From: Agrobacterium rosae
GTDB taxonomy: Bacteria; Pseudomonadota; Alphaproteobacteria; Rhizobiales; Rhizobiaceae
Length of the DNA: 64,000 nucleotides
Direction: 5' to 3'
Assembly: GCF_002915175.1 (NCBI RefSeq)
Contig: NZ_NXEJ01000004.1
Location: forward strand, 480,711 to 544,710
Shown here: positions 16,914 through 27,913 of the stretch, piece after piece
How the letters are laid out: each line of letters opens with the position of its first letter
Numbering within the stretch: the first letter of the stretch is position 1
Position numbers and translations under genes: made by a program
The notes under the pieces: model-generated
Seen by the model: the letters and a program-made list of their open reading frames with translations, nothing else
What the model was told of the DNA's origin: nothing
Databases searched by the model: none

Positions 16914-19400
16914 GTGAATACACACGAAGAAAAGCAGCATTTCCGCCTCGCGGAAACGAGCACCGTTGCGCAGACGGAACTCGATGAGCTACTGTTGCCC
17001 CTGCACACGTCAAACCGATCACTGACGATTGAGGGACGCGGCTCTCATTCTCCCCGTCGTCCGATATTACGACTGAGAGGCTGGCTCGGACGCTGTCTGG
17101 AGGAAGAGGTTTCCCATCGCCAGGACTTTCTTTTCGTTCCCGTTCTCATCGCGGCAGGTGCCGCGTTCTGGTTTTCTTTGTCGGTGACACCTTCGACACA
17201 GTTCATTCTCTGGGAGGCCGTGTGCTTTGCGATAGCGGCCTGTGCGCTGTTTTATCGCCCTGGCGTCATGTCTGCTGGTTTGAAAGCGGTCGCCTTGTTT
17301 TTGTTCGGCATGCTGCTTGCCGATTGGGAAACGGGCAGGGCAGGGACCGTGATGCTGGACACACCGGTGACCACGACGATTACCGGAACCGTCGAGCGTC
17401 GCGAACTGGACGCACGGGGATCGTGGCGATATGTCGTCGCCTTGAAATCGACGTCCGAACCGACGCTTTCGCGACCGCCGGAGCGAATTTCCGTGGTGGC
17501 CCGAAGTCGACATGATGCAGTCCTCATCGGCCAGACAGTCAGCGGAAAAGCCCGCCTTTCTCCGCCCTCCGGCCCAGCTCTGCCAGGCCTCAACGACTTT
17601 GCATTTGCGTCCTTCTTCAATGGTGTTGGTGCGACGGGATTTTTCTATGGGGCACCCAGAATACTGCCCGCAAATCCAGATGATCCGGGTGCCAGCAGCT
17701 TCATGCAGGATGCCGATACATGGCTCTACCAACTTCGCAGCCATATCGCTCAACGCATTCGTGACCTGATCGGTGGTGATGCGGGTGCGTTTGCCGCGTC
17801 GATTATCACCGATGAGAGACGTGCTATTTCCAATGAGACGATGGAGGCTCTGCGGGTTTCCGGTCTGGCGCATATCGTTGCGATTTCCGGGCTGAATATG
17901 GCGCTTGCCGCTGGCATTTTCTTTATCGGAATGCGAACCGTGTTCAGCCTGTTTCCCGGGTTTTCCCAGCGCTGGCCGGTCAAGAAAATCTCTGCCTTTG
18001 CAGCGCTTTTGATGACACTGGCCTATTATCTCATCTCGGGGTTTGCGGTGTCCGCAGAGCGGGCCTGGTTGATGATGTCAATCATGCTGTTTGCGGTGCT
18101 GGTGGACAGGCCGTCGATCAGCCTGCGCAACGTGGCACTTTCGGCGATCGTCATCATCGTTCTGTCGCCGCACGAGGTTATGGGGCCGAGCTTCCAAATG
18201 TCGTTTGCAGCAACGCTCGCGCTCGTCTCGGCGTATGCGTTCTGGAGCCGGTGGCGCGGCGAGCGGGAGCGTCTCGTCATCTCCCGGCCACCATGGTGGT
18301 TATCGATAGGCAGCAAGGCTGCGACGATCATCGGCGGGGTGGTGATCACGTCACTGATCGGTGGCATATCGACGGCAATCTATTCCATCGAGCATTTTCA
18401 TCGCATCACCACCTATGGGCTGGCAGCAAATCTTGCCGCGATGCCGATCATGTCTCTGATCGTCATGCCGTTTGCGCTGATCGGCATGCTGCTGATGCCG
18501 TTCGGACTTGACGCTCCATTCCTGAAAATCATGGGCTATGGCATGGCGATGGTCATCGAAGTTGCCAGGACAGTGTCGAGTTGGGGCGGTGACGAGACGA
18601 TTGGACGGCAAAACGGCTGGTTTCTAGCGATTTCAACAACGGGTTTCCTGCTGCTGGCACTGCTTCGCACACGGCTTGCCTTGATTGGTTTGCCCTTCAT
18701 AGCCGCCAGCTTTGCCATGCTCGTGATCGAGCAGGGGCGCGATAAACCGGACCTGCTGATCTATGAGGACGGTTCGTTGGTCGCACTGACATCCGCAGAG
18801 ACAGTTGCATCCACCAAACAACGCGCCTCCGGCTTCGTTTACGAGCAATGGCAAAGGGCCGTGCCGCTCCCACCGCATCATGTCGCACCCAAAATGCTGG
18901 AGCGTGTCGCGTCACCTGCTGGTGACGATGCAGAGGAAGCGATCAGCGCTCAGACCCGTGCGGCGGGTTTGAGCGATATCGAAAAGTCGAGGGCTGCCGA
19001 GGAGATGCGAGCAGCAACTGGTGCCACGGATATATTCACCTGCCGCAAAGATATGTGGTGTGTGGCGAAGTCGCAGAAGGGCGTCACTGTCGCGGTTATT
19101 TCCAACACTGCGCTGACGGGAACAGCATGCGACGTTGCCGATCTGGTGGTGACGACACGCAGAGTGCCATTCGCCGCCTGTCGGTCCGGTGCGATCCTGA
19201 TCAGTCAGGAAACATTACGACGTACCGGCTCAATGGAAGTCTGGCTTGGTCGTAAAGGTAACCCCGTTCTACGGGCGAAGGTTGCGATGCAGGGTCAGGA
19301 TCGATCATGGACCATGCATCGCAGTTATGATTGGCGCAGCGAGGACTTCGATCCCGAGTTGCCTGCGCATATCGAAAATATGTTGGCGCTAGACCCATAG
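16914..19400 (+). CDS. comEC: ComEC/Rec2 family DNA-uptake channel protein
   Basis: The large (828 aa) membrane protein has an N-terminal DUF4131-type region with hydrophobic segments (about 80-250) and the ComEC core (GLAHIVAISGLNMALAAGIF at about 320-340, then SGFAVSAERAWLMMSIMLFA and MGPSFQMSFAATLALVSAYA). ComEC forms the inner-membrane pore for single-stranded DNA during transformation. The C-terminal part, where many ComEC proteins carry a metallo-beta-lactamase domain, has no HxHxDH motif here. The GTG at 16914 is chosen because of the G-rich stretch about 10 nt upstream; an in-frame TTG at 16857 is the alternative. Transcribed away from gltA. Confidence 0.88.
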   Translation: MNTHEEKQHFRLAETSTVAQTELDELLLPLHTSNRSLTIEGRGSHSPRRPILRLRGWLGRCLEEEVSHRQDFLFVPVLIAAGAAFWFSLSVTPSTQFILWEAVCFAIAACALFYRPGVMSAGLKAVALFLFGMLLADWETGRAGTVMLDTPVTTTITGTVERRELDARGSWRYVVALKSTSEPTLSRPPERISVVARSRHDAVLIGQTVSGKARLSPPSGPALPGLNDFAFASFFNGVGATGFFYGAPRILPANPDDPGASSFMQDADTWLYQLRSHIAQRIRDLIGGDAGAFAASIITDERRAISNETMEALRVSGLAHIVAISGLNMALAAGIFFIGMRTVFSLFPGFSQRWPVKKISAFAALLMTLAYYLISGFAVSAERAWLMMSIMLFAVLVDRPSISLRNVALSAIVIIVLSPHEVMGPSFQMSFAATLALVSAYAFWSRWRGERERLVISRPPWWLSIGSKAATIIGGVVITSLIGGISTAIYSIEHFHRITTYGLAANLAAMPIMSLIVMPFALIGMLLMPFGLDAPFLKIMGYGMAMVIEVARTVSSWGGDETIGRQNGWFLAISTTGFLLLALLRTRLALIGLPFIAASFAMLVIEQGRDKPDLLIYEDGSLVALTSAETVASTKQRASGFVYEQWQRAVPLPPHHVAPKMLERVASPAGDDAEEAISAQTRAAGLSDIEKSRAAEEMRAATGATDIFTCRKDMWCVAKSQKGVTVAVISNTALTGTACDVADLVVTTRRVPFAACRSGAILISQETLRRTGSMEVWLGRKGNPVLRAKVAMQGQDRSWTMHRSYDWRSEDFDPELPAHIENMLALDP

Positions 19401-19423
19401 CGTTTGGCAGTTGTCTCCATCCA

Positions 19424-20101
19424 CTACTTGGCGCGCAGGTCCGCTGTCCATTCTCCCACCGCCCGCGCCTCAGCCTCGTGACCCGCATCTCGCCACGTTT
19501 CCAGCAAGGCAGCAGCCTGCCATTCCTGCATGGTGGAAAGGGAAAGGAGACGATTTTTGTAAGCTTCGGCCTCCACTGACAGAGGTGTAGAGTAGGTCTG
19601 GAACCGGAATGCAACGGGGCAGTAGAACGCATCTATGGCGGTGAAGTTTTCCCCTGCCAGAAACGGACCGCCAAAGGCTGACAAGCCTTCCTGCCAGAGC
19701 GCATCTATTCGGGATATGTCTTTCTGCAGGGGTTCGCTGATGGACGACGGTCGTATACGCAACCCGACGCTCATGGGGTGTTCGTTGCGCAGAACTTGAA
19801 AACCGGAATGCATCTCGGCAGTCGCCGAGCGCGACCATGCGCGCGCTTTGGTATCACTTGCCCACACACCATCATGGCGCTCTGCCAGATATTCAGCGAT
19901 GGCGAAGCTATCCCATACGGTCAGGTCGTTTTCTACGAGGCAGGGCACCTTTCCCGACGGAGAGAAGCGCGTGAAATCGTGGTTCGACGTGCCAAACTGC
20001 ACGAGTTTTTCGTTGAACGAAATCTTCAAGGTTCGCATCAAAACCCATGGCCGCAGGGACCATGAAGAATAATTCTTGTTGGCTATGTAAAGATCATACA
20101 C
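19424..20101 (-). CDS. Glutathione S-transferase family protein
   Basis: The 225-residue product has an N-terminal thioredoxin-like GST domain (NKNYSSWSLRPWVLMRTL with a likely catalytic Ser/Tyr pair; SPSGKVPCLV with the cis-Pro; WDSFAIAEYLAER with the glutathione-binding Asp-Ser) and a helical C-terminal domain (AIDAFYCPVAFRFQTY). Such proteins conjugate or transfer glutathione; the substrate is unknown. The start is GTG at 20101, with a GGGGA about 9 nt upstream. It is convergent with comEC, with 23 nt between stop codons. Confidence 0.85.
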   Translation of the reverse strand: MYDLYIANKNYSSWSLRPWVLMRTLKISFNEKLVQFGTSNHDFTRFSPSGKVPCLVENDLTVWDSFAIAEYLAERHDGVWASDTKARAWSRSATAEMHSGFQVLRNEHPMSVGLRIRPSSISEPLQKDISRIDALWQEGLSAFGGPFLAGENFTAIDAFYCPVAFRFQTYSTPLSVEAEAYKNRLLSLSTMQEWQAAALLETWRDAGHEAEARAVGEWTADLRAK

Positions 20102-20492
20102 GTCAATATTCCCCGTTATCGCCCATCAATACGGCACGCAATAAACCTGATACAGACCGCCGGAGTGATAGTGCTCATCAAACTATTTGATGGCCGCGAC
20201 AGACCCACTCAAAAACAGCATTTAGGTACGCCAACATAGGTCACAACTCGTTCGATCTTCGATAAGACGAGCGCGAGGCACACAGCGACGTCGTGATTCT
20301 CAGATGCAAAGAGATCGGGATACGCCAAATTCACGGATTTCGTGACCCGGCTAATGAATATAGCTTTTGCAGCCTAACTGCCGCGATTTTTTCCGTGGTT
20401 CTAAATGGATATTTCAGACAGGCTGGCAGGAATATTATGACTGTCAAAACATGATTTGAGTAGCGGGCATGACAACGCATGCCCGCGGTATA
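20102..20492. other. 391-nt gap between GST and lexA genes; hairpin at 20463-20486
   Basis: No supported gene is visible on either strand. The only clear structure is GCGGGCATG / ATGCCCGC around GACAACGC (20463-20486), just after the lexA stop (leftward). It probably acts as the lexA terminator, although the leftward T-run is weak. The rest must include the promoter of the leftward GST gene. Confidence 0.5.
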
Positions 20493-21215
20493 TCAATGAT
20501 AACGGCGGATCAAACCGACCAGCTTGCCTTGAATTTTCACTCTGTCCGGTCCGAAAATTCGCGTCTCGTAGGCAGGGTTTGCAGCCTCCAGCGCAATGGA
20601 AGCGCCTTTGCGACGGAAGCGCTTCAGCGTTGCTTCCTCGTCATCAACCAGAGCCACAATGATGTCGCCCGGATTTGCAGTGCTTCCATCGCGAATAATG
20701 ACCGTATCACCATCGAAAATACCGGCTTCGATCATCGAATCGCCTTTGACTTCCAACGCGTAGTGCTCGCCAGAACCCAACATGTCCATTGGAACGACAA
20801 CGTCATGGGTGTTGTTTTGAATTGCGGAAATCGGCACACCAGCAGCTATCCGGCCCATAACTGGGACGCTAACGGAATTGGGTGCGCTGTCGTTGGACGC
20901 TACGGGACGGGACGGCTGTTCAGCCACCTTGGATTTGCCCAGGCTACCCTCTATTACGCTGGGTGAAAACCCGCGTTGAGGCTTGGCTTGTGGCGAATAG
21001 GATTCGGGAAGCTTGATAACCTCCAGAGCACGCGCCCGATTCGGTAGCCGGCGAATGAAACCGCGCTCCTCGAGTGCGGTGATCAACCGATGGATACCTG
21101 ATTTTGAAGCAAGATCGAGTGCATCTTTCATTTCATCGAAAGATGGCGGCACGCCGGACTCTTTCATTCTTTCATGAATGAACAGAAGCAATTCCTGCTG
21201 TTTGCGCGTGAGCAT
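20493..21215 (-). CDS. lexA: SOS repressor LexA
   Basis: The 240-aa product has an N-terminal winged helix (1-65: [37 protein letters not shown]) and a C-terminal S24 autoprotease domain. Visible are the Ala-Gly cleavage site (GRIAAGVPI), the catalytic Ser in [12 protein letters not shown] and the Lys in EATLKRF. LexA represses DNA-damage genes until RecA-ssDNA triggers self-cleavage. A good LexA box lies 64-78 nt upstream of its start codon, so it is autoregulated. It is divergent from kdsA. Confidence 0.96.
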   Translation of the reverse strand: MLTRKQQELLLFIHERMKESGVPPSFDEMKDALDLASKSGIHRLITALEERGFIRRLPNRARALEVIKLPESYSPQAKPQRGFSPSVIEGSLGKSKVAEQPSRPVASNDSAPNSVSVPVMGRIAAGVPISAIQNNTHDVVVPMDMLGSGEHYALEVKGDSMIEAGIFDGDTVIIRDGSTANPGDIIVALVDDEEATLKRFRRKGASIALEAANPAYETRIFGPDRVKIQGKLVGLIRRYH

Positions 21216-21278
21216 GAAGAAACACCCTTGGAATTAGAGGCTAAGATTCGCGAAACAAATACAGAACGAACACTATAT

Positions 21279-21293
21279 GTTCCATATGTGTTC
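21279..21293. promoter_or_regulatory. LexA (SOS) box upstream of lexA
   Basis: GTTC-N7-GTTC (GTTC at 21279-21282 and 21290-21293) is the exact direct-repeat SOS operator of alphaproteobacteria. It lies 64 nt upstream of the leftward lexA start, in the lexA-kdsA divergent region, consistent with lexA autoregulation. Confidence 0.88.
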
Positions 21294-21489
21294 TGCAATC
21301 CCTTAAAATTCGGTGAAATTCATTGAAGCATCTGTTGATGCGTGAAATCAGCATCATCAGATGGTCTTGCGCGGACCTAAACCGTGACTCTGGCCCGCCT
21401 TGCTGCTAAATGCGTGGCCAACGAAAGATGAGGGAGTATCTCGATGGTCTGCACCATCGGAATCGCCCGCTTTATTGCAAGGAAAGACG

Positions 21490-22338
21490 ATGAGTGTAAC
21501 GAACAATCTGAAAGTCGTTGCGGGGCAGGGCTCCAAGGCGGTTTCTTTTTCCAATACAGAACGCTTCTCGCTGATCGCCGGGCCTTGCCAGATGGAAAGC
21601 CGCGACCACGCATTCATGATTGCGGAAACGTTGTCAGAGCTGTGTGGCAAGCTGGGTATCGGGCTGGTTTACAAGTCTTCTTACGATAAGGCCAACCGCA
21701 CGTCTCTCTCCGGCCAGCGGGGCATCGGTATCGACAAGGCATTGGAAATTTTTGCCGAGTTGAAGACGCAGTTCGGCTTTCCGGTTCTGTCGGATATTCA
21801 CACGGAAGAACAATGCGGCATCGTTGCGCCCGTCGTGGATATTCTGCAGATTCCAGCCTTTCTCAGCCGTCAGACGGATCTGCTGGTGGCAGCTGCCAAG
21901 ACCGGTCGCGTCATCAACGTCAAAAAAGGCCAGTTTCTGGCGCCGTGGGATATGAAGAACGTTCTGGCGAAGCTGAACGATAGCGGCAACCCGAATGTGC
22001 TGCTGTGCGAACGCGGTGCATCCTTCGGTTACAATACGCTGGTGTCCGATATGCGCTCCCTACCGATCATGGCATCTCTGGGCGCGCCGGTTGTTTTCGA
22101 TGCTACCCACTCCGTGCAGCAGCCGGGCGGGCAGGGCGGTTCGACGGGTGGTCAACGCGAATTCGTGGAAACATTGTCGCGTGCTGCTGTTGCCGTCGGC
22201 ATTGCGGGTCTTTTCGTGGAAACACATGAGGACCCGGACAACGCGCCATCGGATGGGCCGAACATGGTTCACCTGAAGGACATGCCGAAATTGCTCGAAA
22301 AGCTGCTAGCCTTTGACGATATCGCCAAATCTGCATGA
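21490..22338 (+). CDS. kdsA: 3-deoxy-8-phosphooctulonate (KDO-8-P) synthase
   Basis: Condenses arabinose-5-phosphate with PEP to form KDO-8-P for the LPS inner core. The 282-aa product has [40 protein letters not shown], the family motif [15 protein letters not shown] and the end [18 protein letters not shown]. The frame extends upstream, but homology and spacing (GGAAAG before the ATG) place the start at 21490. It precedes eno, as in rhizobia, with an intervening hairpin at 22373-22393. Confidence 0.95.
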   Translation: MSVTNNLKVVAGQGSKAVSFSNTERFSLIAGPCQMESRDHAFMIAETLSELCGKLGIGLVYKSSYDKANRTSLSGQRGIGIDKALEIFAELKTQFGFPVLSDIHTEEQCGIVAPVVDILQIPAFLSRQTDLLVAAAKTGRVINVKKGQFLAPWDMKNVLAKLNDSGNPNVLLCERGASFGYNTLVSDMRSLPIMASLGAPVVFDATHSVQQPGGQGGSTGGQREFVETLSRAAVAVGIAGLFVETHEDPDNAPSDGPNMVHLKDMPKLLEKLLAFDDIAKSA

Positions 22339-22368
22339 CGGGTTTTGGCCTCAATCGGCTTTTATTGA

Positions 22369-23838
<1,470 letters not shown>

Positions 23839-23863
23839 GCTTCGCGAACGACATTTGAACAAG

Positions 23864-23890
23864 AGGCCCGGATCGCTCCGGGCCTTTTTT
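23864..23890 (+). terminator. Rho-independent terminator of eno
   Basis: AGGCCCGGA (23864-23872), loop TCGC, TCCGGGCCT (23877-23885), then five more T residues. The T-run overlaps the stop codon of the convergent LacI-type gene. Confidence 0.9.
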
Positions 23891-24962
23891 ATGTGTTGAA
23901 CTTCGGTGCGCGGCTTGACCACACCGGCTGACTGAGGGTCTGCAAGCCTTCCGCCGGTTTTCCATCGATACGGGCCAGCAATGCTCTCGCCAGTTCGCGG
24001 CCAGCCAGCTTGATATCCTCATTCATTGTGTGAATTTCCGGACGCAGCCAGTTGAGAAAATCCGCGGACTGCTTGGAGACGACGTCGATATCCGTGCCGA
24101 TCTTTTTGCCGGTTTCCTCTATGCCCGCGATGAAGGCGATGGTGGAACTGCCGCTAATGGACACCAACCCATCAGGACAATCGTCACTCAGCATCAGTGC
24201 CCTGCTTTCGTCCCTGATCTGATCGAGCGGTGTGTCGTTGCTGATGCTCGTCAGTGGAAACTCTGTGAGGCCAAAATCGCGCAGGCCTCTATCGAACCCA
24301 TGACGTGCGTAATCGTGATATGAAAATTGCTCCGGAGGCAGAAGGACGGCAATGCGCTTTCGCCCGCATTGGGAAAGCCGCCTCACGGCTTCATAGACGT
24401 AAGCCTCATTGTCGAAATCATGATAGGGGTGGACGATGCCCATATCCGTCCGCCCGTGGGTGGCAAACGGCATGTTGCGCTCCGTCATGAAACGCACACG
24501 CGGATCATCAGGCTGCATCTTCGAAATGATGACGCCATCGGCAGAGCCGGTATCGAGAATATACCTGATCGGGATCATCGGGTCTTTGGCGTGGGTATGG
24601 GGCGTGACGACCAGATGGTACTGCGTGCTGGACAGAATTTCGGTGATGCCGAACACCATCTGGGTGGTGAAGCCCATCAGCTCCTCATCCACGCTCAGCA
24701 CCAGTGCGATGACGTTGGTCTTGCCGGTGCGCAAACGAACGCCCGCGCGGTTTGGCTGATAGCCGATCTGCTGTGCGACTTGGCGCACCCGCTCCTTGGT
24801 GTCGGCGCCGATGTCCGGCGCGTCTTTCAAGGCCCGGGAAACAGTGGTGATACCAAGGCCTGTCATCAAGGCGATTGTCTTGAGCGTTGGGCGCTCATTG
24901 CCCGGTAGCGGTTGCCCGCCGGGTTCAGTCTCTATGCCATCATTCATGTCGCCACTCGCCAT
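23889..24962 (-). CDS. LacI-family transcriptional regulator
   Basis: The 357-residue product has the N-terminal LacI helix-turn-helix and hinge ([20 protein letters not shown], then [20 protein letters not shown]) and a periplasmic-binding-like sugar domain ([20 protein letters not shown] onward). It is divergent from the beta-mannosidase and aldo/keto reductase genes and probably represses them until a mannoside-derived sugar binds. The frame is open upstream to 25112; starts at 24962 or 24947 both fit, and the HTH begins about 25 residues in. No clear operator could be assigned. Confidence 0.87.
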   Translation of the reverse strand: MASGDMNDGIETEPGGQPLPGNERPTLKTIALMTGLGITTVSRALKDAPDIGADTKERVRQVAQQIGYQPNRAGVRLRTGKTNVIALVLSVDEELMGFTTQMVFGITEILSSTQYHLVVTPHTHAKDPMIPIRYILDTGSADGVIISKMQPDDPRVRFMTERNMPFATHGRTDMGIVHPYHDFDNEAYVYEAVRRLSQCGRKRIAVLLPPEQFSYHDYARHGFDRGLRDFGLTEFPLTSISNDTPLDQIRDESRALMLSDDCPDGLVSISGSSTIAFIAGIEETGKKIGTDIDVVSKQSADFLNWLRPEIHTMNEDIKLAGRELARALLARIDGKPAEGLQTLSQPVWSSRAPKFNT

Positions 24963-25360
24963 ACCTTGCGGGAGACTATGGTAGATTGGTTTTTTGTCCT
25001 TGCAAAGCGCGGACGCTCCGGTCGTGAATGATCGGGCGACTTTAAGCGTCTGAAGACCTTGTGATACCGAGAAAAATATCGTCCAAAAGGAGTGGATGTT
25101 GCCCGATTTCACGTAAGAAAACCTATGTAAGTTGCTGTATTTATTTCAATATTTTTATTCTTATTTGATAATCATCGCGCCCCAACTCAATCACTCGTGA
25201 CGCCTCGCAAATTTTACAGTAACGTTGCCGGAGGAGGATGAGGAGACATGCCAAAGATAGCAGTCAGGCATTTTCAACCTTGCCCTTGAAAAGGCGAGCA
25301 CGGGTGTTTGAATGCCGATTCAGTGTTTCCTCACGACGGTGCATCACGAAATGACAGGGC
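24963..25360. promoter_or_regulatory. Regulatory gap between LacI regulator and beta-mannosidase
   Basis: This 398-nt divergent region should carry the promoters of both sides. An A+T-rich stretch lies at about 25135-25175. A palindromic AACGTT core at 25221-25226 could belong to a LacI-type operator, but extended symmetry is poor. A purine-rich, strong Shine-Dalgarno (about 25230-25246) precedes a 13-codon open frame at 25248-25289 (see separate entry). No other gene is visible. Confidence 0.4.
25248..25289 (+). CDS. Possible 13-codon leader peptide or gene scar
   Basis: ATG at 25248 follows an exceptionally strong GGAGGAGGATGAGGAG ribosome-binding site with ideal spacing and encodes MPKIAVRHFQPCP before TGA. 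It ends 71 nt before the beta-mannosidase start, whose own ribosome site is poor. It may be a translated leader for coupling or attenuation, or the start of a gene whose body has been deleted. The reading is uncertain because it rests on the ribosome site alone. Confidence 0.25.
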   Translation: MPKIAVRHFQPCP

Positions 25361-27823
25361 ATGGACATGACATCTTCTTACGCAAACGACGTTGCAATCG
25401 ATCTTTCCGGCGAATGGAAACTGTCCTCCGCTGAAGGCGACCATCACGCCCGTATCAACATTCCGGGTGATGTGCACACGGCTTTGCATAAAGCGAAGGT
25501 CATTCCCGATCCCTATTTCGGGCGTAACGAAAATGATGTGCAGTGGGTTGGTCACCGTGACTGGGTTATCGAGCGTAGCTTTCAGCTGGATGATGCCGAT
25601 GCCGACTGGTATTTGGATATCGACTATCTCGACACTGTTGCTGTCGTTTTCATAAATGATGTTCCGGTGCTTTCCGCCGACAACTGCTTTCGTCGTTATA
25701 GACCGGATGTCGCTGCAGCCCTGCGGCCCGGCGAAAACACCATTCGCATCCATTTTCATTCCAGCATCACGGCTGGCGCGGAGCGACAGGCAGCACAGCC
25801 GTTCTACGTTCCTTATCACCCCGGTAATTCTCCGATTCCACATGGCAATATGCTGCGCAAACCTCAGTGCCATTTCGGGTGGGACTGGAATATCGCGCTC
25901 GCTCCGCTCGGCATCTATGGAACCATTGCCCTTCGACGTCTCGATACGGCGCGCATCGAACATGTCAGCACCTCGCAACATCATGTCGATGGCGGTGTTG
26001 AGCTTCATGTCGATCTCACTCTCTATGCCGCGCAGCCTGCCAGCGTGCCTGTTCATCTTTCGCTTGGCGATGAAAGGCTGCGGCTTGATTGCGGTGTTCA
26101 CGCCGGTGAGACGGTGATTCGACACGTTTTCTTCGTGGAAAAACCCAAGCTCTGGTGGCCAGCGGGCAGTGGTGAACAGGCGCTCTACACACTCACCGTT
26201 GAATTGCCGGATGAAACCGCAACGAGGCAGATTGGCTTTCGCACTGTGGAGCTGCTGACGGACAAGGACGAAGCGGGAAGCCGCTTTGCCTTTCGCATCA
26301 ACGGGCGGGAAATCTTCTGCCGTGGCGCGAACTGGATTCCGGCCGACGCCTTGCAGTCTCTGACCAGCCGGGAAAAGACCGAGGATTTGCTGTCCTCGGC
26401 CGTCGAAGCCAATATGAACATGATCCGCGTCTGGGGCGGCGGCTTCTACGAGCAGGACTGGTTCTACGATCTCTGCGACCGGCTGGGCCTGATGGTGTGG
26501 CAAGACTTCATGTTTGCCTGCAATCTCTATCCGTGTACGGACGAGTTTCTCGACAATGTCGAGCACGAAGTCGATTATCAGGTGAAGCGTTTGTCGTCGC
26601 ATCCGTCGATCGCACTGTGGTGTGGTGACAACGAACTCGTCGGTGCGCTCAACTGGTTTGAAGAGTCCCGCGATAACCGCGACCGATATCTGGTCGCCTA
26701 TGATCGGCTGAACCGAACCATCGAGAAGGCGCTCAAGAAGGCCGCGCCGTCTGCCCTATGGTGGCCATCCAGCCCGGCGTCTGGTTATCTGGATTACGGC
26801 GATGCTTGGCACGCCGATGGTTCCGGCGACATGCATTACTGGTCCGTCTGGCACGAGAACAAGTCTTTCGACAATTACCGTGCCGTGAAGCCACGCTTCT
26901 GCTCGGAATTCGGTTTCCAGTCCTATACGTCCATGCCTGTTATCCGCACCTATGCGGACGAAAAGGACATGAACATCTCATCGCCGGTGATCGAGCTTCA
27001 CCAGAAGAACGCGGGCGGCAATGAGCGGATTGCGGGGACCATGTTCCGCTATTTTCGTTTTCCGAAGGACTTCGAGAATTTCGTCTATATCAGCCAGGTG
27101 CAGCAGGCTCTGGCGATCAAAACGGCAGTGGAATATTGGCGCTCGCTCAAACCCCATTGCATGGGCACGTTGTACTGGCAGCTGAACGACACATGGCCGG
27201 TGGCCTCCTGGTCGAGCCTGGATTACGGCGGTAGCTGGAAAGCGTTGCACTACGCCGCACGGCGCTTCTTCCAGCCCGTGACGGTGTCCGCCATTCCATC
27301 CGAAGACGGCAGCACCGTGCGATTTTCCACCGTCAACGACACGGCGGAAGAGGTGGAGATCGATATGAATATCTTCGCGCTTTCGACCGATGGAACGCGC
27401 ACGCCGCTGAAATCCGCAAGCGGCACCTGCGGGCCGGATGCAGCCGTCATCATGACGGAAATCGATATGAAACAGTTGGCCGAGGGTGCCTTGCTCTCCT
27501 GGAACTTCATCGCCTCAAACGGTATGACGGGCGAAGGACACCACGTCCCTGATATCTATAAGGCAATTGATCTTCAGCCGTCCGGTCTTGATTACAGCGT
27601 CAAACCGCTGGGCGACGGCGAGTTCGAACTAGAGATCAGCGCCACCGGGCTTGCGCTGTTCGTGATGATCGAGGCCGATGTGGCCGGGCGATATTCCGAC
27701 AACCTGTTCGATCTGGCTGCCGGAGAAACACGACGCATCGTTTTCGCAGCGACCGATAAGGCGCAGACGTCACGACCTGTTTTTAAGATTTTCGATCTGT
27801 TTTCATCTCAATCGCAAGGTTGA
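25361..27823 (+). CDS. Beta-mannosidase, glycoside hydrolase family 2
   Basis: Retaining glycosidase that removes terminal beta-linked mannose from mannosides. The 820-aa product has the GH2 order: jelly-roll sugar-binding domain (from LSGEWKLSSAEGDHHARINI; VGHRDWVIERSF), immunoglobulin-like domain, TIM barrel from about residue 300 (FCRGANWIPADALQ) and C-terminal beta domains. The acid/base Glu is in LWCGDNELVG (about E425) and the nucleophile in CSEFGFQS (about E516). No signal peptide is seen, so it is likely cytoplasmic and acts on imported oligosaccharides. The ATG at 25361 or 25367 could be used. An aldo/keto reductase follows. Confidence 0.88.
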   Translation: MDMTSSYANDVAIDLSGEWKLSSAEGDHHARINIPGDVHTALHKAKVIPDPYFGRNENDVQWVGHRDWVIERSFQLDDADADWYLDIDYLDTVAVVFINDVPVLSADNCFRRYRPDVAAALRPGENTIRIHFHSSITAGAERQAAQPFYVPYHPGNSPIPHGNMLRKPQCHFGWDWNIALAPLGIYGTIALRRLDTARIEHVSTSQHHVDGGVELHVDLTLYAAQPASVPVHLSLGDERLRLDCGVHAGETVIRHVFFVEKPKLWWPAGSGEQALYTLTVELPDETATRQIGFRTVELLTDKDEAGSRFAFRINGREIFCRGANWIPADALQSLTSREKTEDLLSSAVEANMNMIRVWGGGFYEQDWFYDLCDRLGLMVWQDFMFACNLYPCTDEFLDNVEHEVDYQVKRLSSHPSIALWCGDNELVGALNWFEESRDNRDRYLVAYDRLNRTIEKALKKAAPSALWWPSSPASGYLDYGDAWHADGSGDMHYWSVWHENKSFDNYRAVKPRFCSEFGFQSYTSMPVIRTYADEKDMNISSPVIELHQKNAGGNERIAGTMFRYFRFPKDFENFVYISQVQQALAIKTAVEYWRSLKPHCMGTLYWQLNDTWPVASWSSLDYGGSWKALHYAARRFFQPVTVSAIPSEDGSTVRFSTVNDTAEEVEIDMNIFALSTDGTRTPLKSASGTCGPDAAVIMTEIDMKQLAEGALLSWNFIASNGMTGEGHHVPDIYKAIDLQPSGLDYSVKPLGDGEFELEISATGLALFVMIEADVAGRYSDNLFDLAAGETRRIVFAATDKAQTSRPVFKIFDLFSSQSQG

Positions 27824-27913
27824 TACGGAGGCAGCATCTCTTTAAGTTCGAACCACCACATCACACCTGCGGAGTTCTTTCGCAGGCTTACAGCAGTTTA
27901 GGGAGGAATATCC

